Assembly (NCBI RefSeq): GCF_003437535.1
Contig: NZ_QSQT01000026.1
Span: 1 to 56,010, forward strand
DNA length: 56,010 nucleotides
Source of the DNA: Phocaeicola plebeius
Lineage (GTDB): Bacteria; Bacteroidota; Bacteroidia; Bacteroidales; Bacteroidaceae
Direction: 5' to 3'
Shown here: positions 25,901 to 34,005 of the stretch, piece by piece
Position numbering within the stretch: the stretch's first letter is position 1
Layout: each line of letters begins with the position of its first letter
The notes under the pieces: model-generated
The model's database searches: none
What the model saw: only the letters and a program-made list of their open reading frames with translations
Told to the model about the DNA's origin: nothing
Translations under genes and position numbers: made by a program

Positions 25901-28563
25901 CTTCGCTCGACCGTTTGTGGGATAACCCGTGGAATTTCCAGGTGGGCTTCAGCCGATATACTCCTTCCGTCATGCCGTTTATTCAGTCAGTGAATAGTAT
26001 CGCGATGGCTTATTCGCCTTTCTATACTTATTCATTGTCTTCTGTATATACTCCTGACAACTGGCAGTTGTATAGCCGGTTGTGGATTCCTTCTTTGCGT
26101 CAGTATAGAACCTTCTCTCGAAACGGTCTGATGGTACGCGGGGCAGGAATCATGATGAAGGCTGTGGCTGCAGCACCAGATGCCATGAGGGCGGATGAGG
26201 CTTTGAATGCGCAGGCGGGATTCACGCAGGACGATGGAGTGGTAGAAGTAGAACTTCAGTCTGAAACGATTCCTTTGGAAACGGAACAGACGATGACTTT
26301 ACGCGAGAATTTTGCAGAAACGGCTTTCTTCTATCCTGATTTGCGTACAGATTCAACCGGAACCGTGCGATTGGTATTTACCGTACCGGACGCGTTGACG
26401 CAGTGGAAGTTCAGAGGGCTGGCACATACCCGCCACATGGATTACGGACTCCTGCAGGCAGAAACCCGGACCGAAAAACCGTTTATGATTCAGCCTAATT
26501 TGCCTCGTTTCCTTCGTAGAGGAGATGAAACTTCACTGGCAGCTTCTTTGATAAATCTGTCAACGGAAGAGGTGAAAGGGGCGGTACGTCTGGAATTGGT
26601 GAATCCGATGGATGAAAGTGTGGTGTATCAGGCAGTACAGGATTTTCAGGTGAAGGCAGGAGAAACGGGCAGTGTACGTTTTACTTTCCCGGTAAATATG
26701 GATGGCGAGGTTTTGATTTGCCGGATGAAGGCGGAAGCTGGCGAGTTTAGTGATGGAGAACAGCATTATCTTCCTGTGCTTACTGACAAGCAATGGATGA
26801 CGGAAACCTTGTCCTTGCAGGTGAAAGGCGGGGAGTCTCAGGAAGTGAGCCTGAAGGATTTGTTTAACGGACAGAGCAAGACGGCCCAGAACCGGCAGCT
26901 GACCATCGAACTGACTTCTACTCCGATATGGTATGCCGTACAGGCACTTCCGGTAGTAGGAAATCCGCAGCAGGACGATGCGTTCTCCTGGGCTTCGGCT
27001 TACTACGCCAATGCGGTGGCACGGAAAATTGTGGAACTGAATCCGCAGATTCAGCCTGTGTTTGAAGCTTGGAAAAAGCAGGGAGTAAAGAAAGAAACGT
27101 TGTGGAGTGAACTGGAGAAGAACCAGGAACTGAAAAGCGTGTTGCTGGCCGAAACGCCTTGGCTGGCTCAGGCGGCAGATGAACAGGAACAGAGACAACG
27201 GATTGGATTGTTGTTCGACCTGAATACGATGAATTATCGCATGGGGCAGACCGTAGAGAAATTGAAGGCCTTGCAAAAAGCGGATGGAAGCTGGAGCTGG
27301 TTCAACGGCATGCAGGGAAGCCGGTTGGTTACTACGCAGGTGGTGGAACTGCTGGCCCGACTGAAATCCATGCATATCATGGCGGATGCGCAAGTGGCTG
27401 GCATGTACTTGAAAGGTCTGAATTACCTGGAAAAAGCTTTCTGTCAGGAATATGAGAACCTGAAGAAAAACGAGGCTCGTAACAAAAGCCCGCAATGGCC
27501 AAGTGAGCTGGCGGTGAGGTATCTGTATATTGCATCACTGGATGCGGTGGCAGGAGGAAAGGTAAACAAGGCAGCAAAGGAATACATGACCTCCAAACTG
27601 GAAAACCGTTCTGCTACTTATTCCATTTATGAGAAGGCATTGATTGCCCGGATTCTGCAGGCACAGGGAAAACGTACGCAGGCAGAAATACTGGTACGCT
27701 CGATTAAGGAATATACGGTAGTAACACCGGAAATGGGACGTTATTTTGATACGCCGAAAGCCGGATACGCATGGAACGGTTACCGTATTCCGACGCAGGT
27801 GGCTGCCATGGAGGCTATTCAGCACGTGGAGAAGGATGAAAAGATGCTGGAGGAAATGAAACGCTGGTTGCTGAAACAAAAGCAGGTGCAGTGCTGGAAT
27901 ACACCATTGGCTACGGCGGATGCGGTGTATGCCTTGCTGTCAGATGGCATGGCATCGACGGAGTCCGGACAGATGCAGGCGGTGGCAGGCAATGTTACAC
28001 TGGAAACTCCGAAAGACGGACTGGGCTGTATCAGTCATACATTAAGTGGAGCGGAGGCAGAGGTGAAGACGCTGACCGTAAGTCATACGGGAAAAGCTGC
28101 CGGATGGGGTGCCGTGTATGCACAATATCTGGAAGATATGGACCGTGTGAAGGCATTTGAAGGAAAGGGTCTGCAAGTTTCACGTGAGTATATATATAAA
28201 GGTAAGACCTTGTCTGCCAAAGAAAAGTTGCAGGTTGGCGATAAGCTGACGGTGCGCCTGACTCTCCGTGCCGACCGGGATATGGATTTTGTATGTCTGA
28301 AAGACGAACGTGCGGCTTGTATGGAACCAGTGCGGCAAATCTCAGGCTACGAATGGTCCGATGGCTTGGGACGGTATCGGGTAAGTGGTGATGCGGCGAC
28401 GACCTTCTTTATGGATCACTTGCGGAAAGGAACCTACGTCATTGAATATGAAGTGCATGTAGACCGTTCGGGAGTATATCAGGCAGGTACATCGGAAATA
28501 CGGTCGGTATACGATCCTGAGTTTGGCAGTCATACGGAAGGATATACATTATATATCGAATAA
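22951..28563 (+). CDS. Alpha-2-macroglobulin-like protein lacking the thioester motif
   Basis: A giant secreted or periplasmic protein of 1,870 residues. It has a signal peptide (ending about GIAQS), an N-terminal helical region (about 25-290), a series of beta-sandwich MG domains (LFTDRALYRKGQTVYVSG near 520 is the MG/bait-region signature), an A2M core motif (FYPDLRTDSTGTVRLVFTVPDALTQWKFRGLAHT near 1130, given here as an extent of about 1130-1163), and a C-terminal helical toroid (from about 1340). Bacterial A2M proteins trap attacking proteases, often by a CxEQ thioester. Here the equivalent stretch just before SAYYANAVA (codons at about 26960-27008) reads NPQQDDAFSWA and has no Cys or EQ. 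Trapping would therefore need another mechanism. ATG at 22951 or 22954 is preferred to the in-frame TTG at 22945. Confidence 0.85.
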   Translation: MMNRLFLICATGLLAFMFPLAGIAQSYDRLWKEVEETRKKDLPQTLISQVNQIYEKARKEKNAPQMLKAYLSRVECQVGLTPDSLQRELCRLNAWAAEENDPLQKAVLSFLSGYYKLESAPQEVDSALYEFDQAVKDKEVLLGVATTDFRPMAEQGKWSQRYFGDNMYDLLLRQSIFQLLWNGGGSKAVQLAVFDKYEKLIAQYEAAGNRDAELLTRLERLMYWQRNGWRYPQQLSDEQVLEQLQAWAKAYDGVDACAALYVSWADFYHQKQDFVSEMKVIEEGIKRYPSSEFTADLKDKQRIVCMPSLSVQVTHPYPQTEAELRVTSKNLKGATLEWYRLNLKASSSVFAQNLEHADLIKKYGTLVDKVRLDLPDTPTYKDTVSVLTSRMPEAGIYILKSIPDGYQDKTGYDVVHLSALQVVSFPMEGRQTECHVVDCKTGKPVAGAELVFYSIPVPGNYTLYKTFKTDKQGKVVVPDMKESLWMHACAGKDEFMQVAYWSRRVLPTVNDSKKKVDRMDLFTDRALYRKGQTVYVSGVAYAQEGDSVEVRKDAAIWLALRDANNREIARKELTTDDFGAFSAEFQLPSETLAGMFRIESDKASCYIRVEEYKRPTFEVTWKEVQEAYTMGDSLQLEGTAKKFSSAPVQGGKVRYTLTRSKAWFWRSMAGEQQLAEGELITSADGTFAVKVCLERPDAEVSLGWDGFYRYQVKVEVTDAAGETQEGVLVLPVGEHAIGLQIKGLAGKVAREKLDKMQVQALNMQQQPVALDVVCSLYTLDEAGKKQQTVWGDTVKSGQPFLPEAWKKLASGKYLLEVTASDEHGRPCRAEQELVLFSLKDRVPPVKTVEWFYQDGTQLEETQPVTLYVGSSEKNVHLFYHVYSGNRMLVSDSFVLNEEIRSFDYTWRPEYGDGITVSFGFMKDGIWYSKQVALKRPVPEKKLTLKWEVFRDRLRPGTEETWTMQILDAAGKPADARLLATLYDASLDRLWDNPWNFQVGFSRYTPSVMPFIQSVNSIAMAYSPFYTYSLSSVYTPDNWQLYSRLWIPSLRQYRTFSRNGLMVRGAGIMMKAVAAAPDAMRADEALNAQAGFTQDDGVVEVELQSETIPLETEQTMTLRENFAETAFFYPDLRTDSTGTVRLVFTVPDALTQWKFRGLAHTRHMDYGLLQAETRTEKPFMIQPNLPRFLRRGDETSLAASLINLSTEEVKGAVRLELVNPMDESVVYQAVQDFQVKAGETGSVRFTFPVNMDGEVLICRMKAEAGEFSDGEQHYLPVLTDKQWMTETLSLQVKGGESQEVSLKDLFNGQSKTAQNRQLTIELTSTPIWYAVQALPVVGNPQQDDAFSWASAYYANAVARKIVELNPQIQPVFEAWKKQGVKKETLWSELEKNQELKSVLLAETPWLAQAADEQEQRQRIGLLFDLNTMNYRMGQTVEKLKALQKADGSWSWFNGMQGSRLVTTQVVELLARLKSMHIMADAQVAGMYLKGLNYLEKAFCQEYENLKKNEARNKSPQWPSELAVRYLYIASLDAVAGGKVNKAAKEYMTSKLENRSATYSIYEKALIARILQAQGKRTQAEILVRSIKEYTVVTPEMGRYFDTPKAGYAWNGYRIPTQVAAMEAIQHVEKDEKMLEEMKRWLLKQKQVQCWNTPLATADAVYALLSDGMASTESGQMQAVAGNVTLETPKDGLGCISHTLSGAEAEVKTLTVSHTGKAAGWGAVYAQYLEDMDRVKAFEGKGLQVSREYIYKGKTLSAKEKLQVGDKLTVRLTLRADRDMDFVCLKDERAACMEPVRQISGYEWSDGLGRYRVSGDAATTFFMDHLRKGTYVIEYEVHVDRSGVYQAGTSEIRSVYDPEFGSHTEGYTLYIE

Positions 28564-28569
28564 AATCAC

Positions 28570-28601
28570 GTCCGGGCCGGGATTCCGGTTCGGACATTTT
28601 T
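28570..28601 (+). terminator. Terminator of macroglobulin gene
   Basis: Stem GTCCGGGCCGG / CCGGTTCGGAC (28570-28580, 28585-28595, with G-U pairs) followed by ATTTTTA. Confidence 0.75.
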
Positions 28602-28668
28602 ACAAATTTCTGAGGTTATGGAGAAAATAAATTTTCAGACTTGATTTTGCTTGTTTCCGTTTTCTCCC

Positions 28669-28676
28669 TATCTTTG
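28669..28676 (+). promoter_or_regulatory. -7 element of DUF1573-meaB transcript
   Basis: TATCTTTG, perfect TAnnTTTG, with TTTTG at 28645-28649 (19-base spacer) as -33 element. The ATG follows 28 bases downstream, which supports the start at 28705. Confidence 0.75.
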
Positions 28677-28704
28677 TTTCCGTAATTTAGAAAGAATAAA
28701 ATCA

Positions 28705-29790
28705 ATGAAACGAATATATACCCTTCTTTTTTTGTGTGTTGTCGCTTGCATGTCCTTATGGGCTCAGCCTAAAATATCCTTTGATATGACTACTAAGGAC
28801 TTGGGCTACGTGTTGTGGCGCACTCCGGCAACCGTGACTTATCAGTTTACCAATACGGGAGACAAGCCGCTGGTTATATCCAATGTGACGACTTCCTGTG
28901 GATGTGCCAAGGCACAATGGACAGAAGAACCTGTACCTGCCGGAGGAAAAGGAAAGATTACGGTAGTGTTCGATGCAGAAGCTATCGGGCATTTCTATAA
29001 AGATGTGGGTGTGTATTGCAATGCAGCTTCTCTGCCTATTTACCTGGACTTTAACGGAGAGGTGACAGCCGATGCCAAGAACTATTCCTTTACGCATCCT
29101 TATGCTATCGGTGCCATCCGGTTGACACAGGATGAACTTGATTTTAAATCCGTCAATAAGGGAGACCGCCCGGTCATTGAATTGTTGGTGGCCAATACTT
29201 CCAACAAGGCTTATTCACCTGTGCTGATGCATCTTCCTCCTTATCTGGAGGCAAAAGCGGAACCTGAAAAACTGGGACGTGGAAAGACCGGAAAGATTCT
29301 GGTAACACTGGATTCTGAGAAATTGCCAAAATTAGGTATTACACGTGCTTCTGTCTATCTGTCCCGCTTCCCAGGTGATAAAGTCGGCAGTGAGAATGAA
29401 ATACCTGTATCTGTGGCTCTGTTGCCTGACTTCTCCAAGTTGACCGAACAGCAGAAAAACAATCCTCCTCAGATCACGTTGTCGGCTAAGGAACTGGAAT
29501 TTGTGGATTTGAAACCCAACCAAAAGAAGTCGCAGACGATTGTCATTTCAAATACAGGTCGCTCTGACCTGAATATTCAGGATATGCAGGTATTCAGCAT
29601 GGCTTTGGCCGTGAAACTGAAAAAGAGAGTGCTGAAACCGGGTGAATCGACTAAGATGAAGATTACTGTGTTGGCACAGAATCTTCACCGTGTGAAAGGT
29701 ACACCCCGTGTCCTGATGATTACCGATGATCCTAACCAACCGATGATTACCATCCGTGTGAAAGCCCGGCTGAAATCGTCCGAAAAATAA
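28705..29790 (+). CDS. DUF1573 domain exported protein
   Basis: A 361-residue exported protein: signal peptide with cleavage after SLWAQ (about residue 20), then repeated Ig-like beta domains. The first (about 25-130) has the DUF1573 hallmark VISNVTTSCGCAKAQW with its Cys-Gly-Cys and the following PVPAGGKGKITVVFDAE; two further Ig-like domains cover about 140-245 and 265-360 (IVISNTGRSDLNIQDM, LKPGESTKMKIT). The function of the family is unknown; it is common and exported in Bacteroidales. The start is set at 28705 because the promoter at 28669-28676 lies inside the longer open frame that begins at 28651. meaB follows after 8 bases. Confidence 0.85.
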   Translation: MKRIYTLLFLCVVACMSLWAQPKISFDMTTKDLGYVLWRTPATVTYQFTNTGDKPLVISNVTTSCGCAKAQWTEEPVPAGGKGKITVVFDAEAIGHFYKDVGVYCNAASLPIYLDFNGEVTADAKNYSFTHPYAIGAIRLTQDELDFKSVNKGDRPVIELLVANTSNKAYSPVLMHLPPYLEAKAEPEKLGRGKTGKILVTLDSEKLPKLGITRASVYLSRFPGDKVGSENEIPVSVALLPDFSKLTEQQKNNPPQITLSAKELEFVDLKPNQKKSQTIVISNTGRSDLNIQDMQVFSMALAVKLKKRVLKPGESTKMKITVLAQNLHRVKGTPRVLMITDDPNQPMITIRVKARLKSSEK

Positions 29791-29798
29791 AAACTTTT

Positions 29799-30905
29799 AT
29801 GGAACACCCCGAAAACAACGAAGCTTATAAGGGGTTAACTGTGAACCAGGGAGTGGAACAACCCTCCATTGTTAATCCTTATCTGAATCTGAGAAAGAAA
29901 CCCAAACGTCGTCAGTATTCTGCTGCCGAGTATGTGGAAGGTATTGTGAAAGGCGATGTGACCATGCTGAGCCAGGCGGTCACGCTGGTAGAAAGTGTCA
30001 AGCCGGAACATCAGGTGCTGGCACAGGAGGTCATTGAAAAATGCCTTCCTTATTCGGGTAATTCTATCCGTATCGGTATCAGCGGAGTGCCCGGTGCCGG
30101 AAAAAGTACGTCGATTGATGTATTCGGACTGCATGTGCTCGAAGAAAAAGGAGGAAAGTTGGCCGTGTTAGCCATAGACCCCAGCAGTGAACGTTCCAAA
30201 GGAAGTATTTTGGGTGACAAGACCCGAATGGAAAAATTGTCGGTACATCCTAAATCCTTTATCCGTCCCAGTCCTTCGGCGGGCTCATTGGGCGGTGTGG
30301 CCCGTAAGACCCGTGAAACCATCATCTTGTGTGAAGCTGCCGGATTTGATAAAATCTTTGTCGAAACTGTGGGAGTAGGCCAGAGTGAAACTGCCGTGCA
30401 TTCCATGGTAGACTTCTTCCTGCTGATTCAGCTGGCCGGTACGGGCGATGAGTTGCAGGGCATCAAGCGCGGTATCATGGAGATGGCCGATGGTATCATT
30501 ATCAACAAGGCCGATGGAAATAATGTAGAGAAGGCACAGTTGGCGGCTACGCATTTCCGTAATGCGCTCCATCTTTTCCCTACTCCCGAATCCGGATGGA
30601 CTCCTCAGGTGCTGACGTATTCCGGATTTTATAATATCGGTGTCAAGGGAATCTGGGATATGGTGTATGCCTACATCGACTTTGTCCGCAAGAACGGTTA
30701 TTTTGAACACCGTCGGAACGAGCAGGCCAAATACTGGATGTATGAAACCATCAATGAGCATTTGCGCGACAGCTTCTATCAGAATCCGGAAATTGCTTCC
30801 TTGCTTCCCTTGCAGGAAAAGGATGTGCTGGAAGGACGAGCCACGTCTTTCTCGGCAGCCAGAAAACTATTGGAAATGTATTTCTCCGGGTTGAAACAGG
30901 AGTGA
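29799..30905 (+). CDS. meaB: Methylmalonyl-CoA mutase-associated GTPase MeaB
   Basis: A 368-residue P-loop GTPase of the G3E class that chaperones the B12-dependent methylmalonyl-CoA mutase, guarding cofactor loading and integrity. Walker A is GVPGAGKST (about residues 94-102); LAIDPSSERSKGSILGDKTRM follows as the characteristic switch region, quoted here only by its first residues LAIDPSSERSKG at about 126; VETVGVGQSE is the Walker B/switch II part; the base-specificity loop is NKADG. The mutase subunits, with which meaB often clusters, are not in this window; the partner upstream is the DUF1573 gene, 8 bases away, which looks like chance co-transcription. Length is normal. Confidence 0.93.
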   Translation: MEHPENNEAYKGLTVNQGVEQPSIVNPYLNLRKKPKRRQYSAAEYVEGIVKGDVTMLSQAVTLVESVKPEHQVLAQEVIEKCLPYSGNSIRIGISGVPGAGKSTSIDVFGLHVLEEKGGKLAVLAIDPSSERSKGSILGDKTRMEKLSVHPKSFIRPSPSAGSLGGVARKTRETIILCEAAGFDKIFVETVGVGQSETAVHSMVDFFLLIQLAGTGDELQGIKRGIMEMADGIIINKADGNNVEKAQLAATHFRNALHLFPTPESGWTPQVLTYSGFYNIGVKGIWDMVYAYIDFVRKNGYFEHRRNEQAKYWMYETINEHLRDSFYQNPEIASLLPLQEKDVLEGRATSFSAARKLLEMYFSGLKQE

Positions 30906-30999
30906 TGAATAAATATTCAAAATGGCTTGTTTCTATTGGAGTAATTAAAAATAAGGAAGAAAAATAAGGGTGATATGCCTTGTGAAATGAATTAATATG

Positions 31000-31007
31000 T
31001 AACTTTG
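31000..31007 (+). promoter_or_regulatory. -7 element of the pot operon
   Basis: TAACTTTG, perfect TAnnTTTG. It overlaps the TTG at 31005 that opens the longest frame, which argues that translation starts at 31026 or 31029 instead, with a leader of only some 12-15 bases. The -33 region is weak (TTGTG at 30980). Confidence 0.6.
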
Positions 31008-31025
31008 CGAACTAATTTTCAAGAA

Positions 31026-32426
31026 ATGATGCAAAGTGAAATTAAACCTATTATAGAGGTAAAGGGTGTATCAAAGTTTTTTGGTGAAAAAACAGCCTTG
31101 GATAATATCAATTTATCCATCAAAAAGGGAGAGTTTGTAACCATCTTGGGCCCTTCGGGATGCGGTAAGACGACCTTGCTGCGCCTGATAGCGGGATTTC
31201 AGACCGCTTCGGAAGGGGTGATTCGTATTGCAGGGGAGGAGATTACCCAGACTCCTCCTCACAAGCGTCCTGTTAATACAGTTTTCCAGAAATATGCCTT
31301 GTTCCCTCATCTGAATGTGTATGACAATATTGCTTTTGGCTTGAAACTGAAAAAGAAGCCAAAGGATACGGTACTTAAAAAAGTAAAGGCTGCCTTGAAA
31401 ATGGTGGGTATGACCGACTATGAGTACCGCGATGTCAACTCGCTTTCGGGTGGACAGCAGCAGCGTGTGGCCATTGCCCGAGCCATTGTGAACGAGCCGG
31501 AAGTGTTGTTGCTGGACGAGCCGCTGGCTGCGCTTGACCTGAAGATGCGTAAGGACATGCAGATGGAGTTGAAGGAAATGCACAAGACGCTGGGCATTAC
31601 CTTTGTGTACGTGACGCACGACCAGGAAGAAGCCCTGACATTGAGTGATACCATCGTGGTGATGAGTGAGGGACGTATCCAGCAGATTGGTACCCCTACC
31701 GACATCTACAATGAGCCGATTAACTCGTTCGTGGCCGACTTTATCGGAGAAAGTAATATCCTGAACGGAGTCATGGTGAAGGATAAGTTGGTACATTTCT
31801 GTGACCGTGACTTTGAATGTGTGGACGAAGGCTTCGGCGAAAACACACCGGTGGATGTGGTGATTCGTCCGGAGGATTTGTATATATTCCCGGTGTCGGA
31901 TATGGCACAGCTTCGTGGTACCGTACAGTCCTGTATTTTTAAAGGAGTACACTATGAAATGGTGGTGTTGTGCCACGGCTATGAGTTTGTGGTGCAGGAT
32001 TATCATGCTTTCAAGGCCGGAACCGAAGTGGGTATGCTGGTCAAGCCGTTTGATATTCACATCATGAAGAAAGAGCGTATCTGTAATACCTTTGAAGGCA
32101 AGCTTATCGATGAAACTCATGTGGAATTCTTAGGATGTGAGTTTGAGTGTGCACCGGTAGACCTTCAGAAAGTGCCGTTGGGCGATGTGCTGGTAGACGT
32201 GGATTTTGGAAAAATCAATTTGCTGGACAACGCAGAAGACGGCATGCTGACCGGAGAAGTCAAGTTTATTTTGTACAAAGGAAACCATTACCACCTGACG
32301 GTATGGTCAGACTGGGATGAGAATGTGTTTGTCGATACGAATGATGTGTGGGATGATGGAGACCGTGTGGGCATTTCCATTGCTCCTGAAGATATTCGGG
32401 TACGTGTAAAACAGGAGGAACGATGA
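31026..32426 (+). CDS. potA: Spermidine/putrescine ABC transporter ATP-binding protein
   Basis: ATPase of the PotABCD polyamine importer, on the cytoplasmic face of the inner membrane. Walker A is [12 protein letters not shown], the Q-loop is around [11 protein letters not shown], the ABC signature is [16 protein letters not shown], Walker B is [12 protein letters not shown], and the switch His is in VTHDQEEA. Residues about 240-370 form a TOBE domain ([12 protein letters not shown]). The protein (466 residues) is about 90 longer than E. coli PotA (378); the extra C-terminal part ends with [18 protein letters not shown] and [12 protein letters not shown], which looks like a second TOBE-type regulatory domain. 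It overlaps potB by 4 bases (ATGA), implying coupled translation. Polyamine specificity is by family and operon structure. Confidence 0.92.
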   Translation: MMQSEIKPIIEVKGVSKFFGEKTALDNINLSIKKGEFVTILGPSGCGKTTLLRLIAGFQTASEGVIRIAGEEITQTPPHKRPVNTVFQKYALFPHLNVYDNIAFGLKLKKKPKDTVLKKVKAALKMVGMTDYEYRDVNSLSGGQQQRVAIARAIVNEPEVLLLDEPLAALDLKMRKDMQMELKEMHKTLGITFVYVTHDQEEALTLSDTIVVMSEGRIQQIGTPTDIYNEPINSFVADFIGESNILNGVMVKDKLVHFCDRDFECVDEGFGENTPVDVVIRPEDLYIFPVSDMAQLRGTVQSCIFKGVHYEMVVLCHGYEFVVQDYHAFKAGTEVGMLVKPFDIHIMKKERICNTFEGKLIDETHVEFLGCEFECAPVDLQKVPLGDVLVDVDFGKINLLDNAEDGMLTGEVKFILYKGNHYHLTVWSDWDENVFVDTNDVWDDGDRVGISIAPEDIRVRVKQEER

Positions 32427-33220
32427 ATAAACTGCGTTTGTTTTTTCTTTCACGCCGAAGCTGGACACTTCCTTATCTCATTTTCTCTATCATTTTTGTG
32501 ATTGTTCCGCTTCTGCTAATTGTGGTATATGCATTTACCGATGATGCAGGTCGTATGACGCTTGAAAACTTCCGGAAATTCCTGGCCCATCCGGAAGCAG
32601 TCAATACCTTTATTTATTCCATCGGTATAGCTATACTGACTACGATAGGTTGTATCGTACTGGGATATCCGGCAGCCTGGATTCTGAGCCGCAGTAATTC
32701 AAGCTATTCGCGTACGCTGATTCTGCTGTTTATCCTGCCGATGTGGGTCAACATCCTGATACGTACGCTGGCTACCGTAGCTTTGTTCGACTTTGCCAGT
32801 CTGCCTTTAGGAGAAGGAGCGTTGATATTCGGAATGATTTACAACTTTATTCCTTTCATGATATATCCGATTTACAATACCCTTCAGAAGATGGACCCGA
32901 GTTATGTGGAAGCAGCACAGGATTTAGGAGCCAACTCTTTCCAGGTGTTCTGGAAGGTGGTGTTCCCTCTGTCCATGCCCGGAGTGGTGAGCGGCATCAT
33001 GATGGTGTTTATGCCGACCATCTCTACCTTTGCCATTGCAGAATTGCTGACCATGAACAACATTAAGTTGTTTGGTACGACTATTCAGGAGAATATCAAC
33101 AACAGTATGTGGAACTATGGAGCAGCCCTTTCCTTGATTATGCTGTTCTTGATTGCGGCCACTTCACTCTTTAGTTCTGATGAAAAGAGTGATTCAGAGA
33201 AAGGAGGACAGGTATGGTAA
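32423..33220 (+). CDS. potB: Spermidine/putrescine ABC transporter permease PotB
   Basis: A 265-residue inner-membrane permease with six hydrophobic segments. The cytoplasmic EAA loop that docks on the ATPase is [20 protein letters not shown], at about residues 161-180. It makes a heterodimeric channel with PotC. It overlaps potA by 4 bases and potC by 7, so the four genes are tightly coupled. Length is normal for the family (E. coli PotB about 275-285). Confidence 0.93.
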   Translation: MNKLRLFFLSRRSWTLPYLIFSIIFVIVPLLLIVVYAFTDDAGRMTLENFRKFLAHPEAVNTFIYSIGIAILTTIGCIVLGYPAAWILSRSNSSYSRTLILLFILPMWVNILIRTLATVALFDFASLPLGEGALIFGMIYNFIPFMIYPIYNTLQKMDPSYVEAAQDLGANSFQVFWKVVFPLSMPGVVSGIMMVFMPTISTFAIAELLTMNNIKLFGTTIQENINNSMWNYGAALSLIMLFLIAATSLFSSDEKSDSEKGGQVW

Positions 33221-34005
33221 AGAAAGTGCTGATGCAGACCTATCTTTGGGTCTTGCTGTTGTTGCTGTATGCTCCGATATTGATTATTGTGATTTATTCC
33301 TTTACCGATGCAAAGGTATTGGGCAACTGGACCGGCTTTTCGCTCAATCTGTACCGCTCCTTGTGTAACACCGGAGCACATCATTCCCTGATGAATGCGC
33401 TGATAAATACAATAGCCATCGCCTTTATTGCTGCGACGGTATCGACTTTGTTGGGAAGTGTGGCTGCCATCGGAATCTACAATCTGAAGGCCCGCAGCCG
33501 GAAAGCCATGGGATTCATCAATACCATTCCTATATTGAACGGAGATATTATTACCGGTATTTCCTTGTTCCTGCTGTTTGTGTCATTAGGCATTACCCAA
33601 GGATTTACCACCGTAGTGCTGGCACACATCACCTTCTGTACTCCGTACGTGGTGCTGAGTGTGTTGCCGCGCCTGAAACAGATGAATCCGAACCTGTATG
33701 AGGCCGCGCTCGATTTGGGAGCTACTCCGATGCAGGCTTTGTGGAAAGTGATTGTTCCGGAAATCCGTCCGGGAATGGTAAGCGGATTCCTGCTGGCACT
33801 GACCATTTCCATCGACGATTTTGCGGTAACGGTGTTTACCATTGGAAATCAGGGATTGGAAACGCTTTCTACCTATATTTATGCCGATGCCCGCAAGGGT
33901 GGTCTGACGCCGGAGCTTCGTCCGCTGTCGGCCGTGATTTTTGTGGTGATACTGGTACTGCTGATTATTATTAACCGTAGAGCTGACAAAGCAAAGAATA
34001 AATGA
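33214..34005 (+). CDS. potC: Spermidine/putrescine ABC transporter permease PotC
   Basis: A 263-residue second permease, six membrane segments, with the EAA loop EAALDLGATPMQALWKVIVP near residue 165. Like E. coli PotC (264 residues) it has the motif SIDDFAVTVF in the loop after the EAA region. It starts inside the end of potB (7-base overlap) and ends inside the start of potD (4-base overlap). Confidence 0.93.
   Translation: MVKKVLMQTYLWVLLLLLYAPILIIVIYSFTDAKVLGNWTGFSLNLYRSLCNTGAHHSLMNALINTIAIAFIAATVSTLLGSVAAIGIYNLKARSRKAMGFINTIPILNGDIITGISLFLLFVSLGITQGFTTVVLAHITFCTPYVVLSVLPRLKQMNPNLYEAALDLGATPMQALWKVIVPEIRPGMVSGFLLALTISIDDFAVTVFTIGNQGLETLSTYIYADARKGGLTPELRPLSAVIFVVILVLLIIINRRADKAKNK

Noticed and set aside
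31005..31025. TTG start of potA at 31005
   Set aside because: The codon lies inside a perfect -7 promoter element, so it cannot be on the transcript; ATG 31026 or 31029 is in frame.
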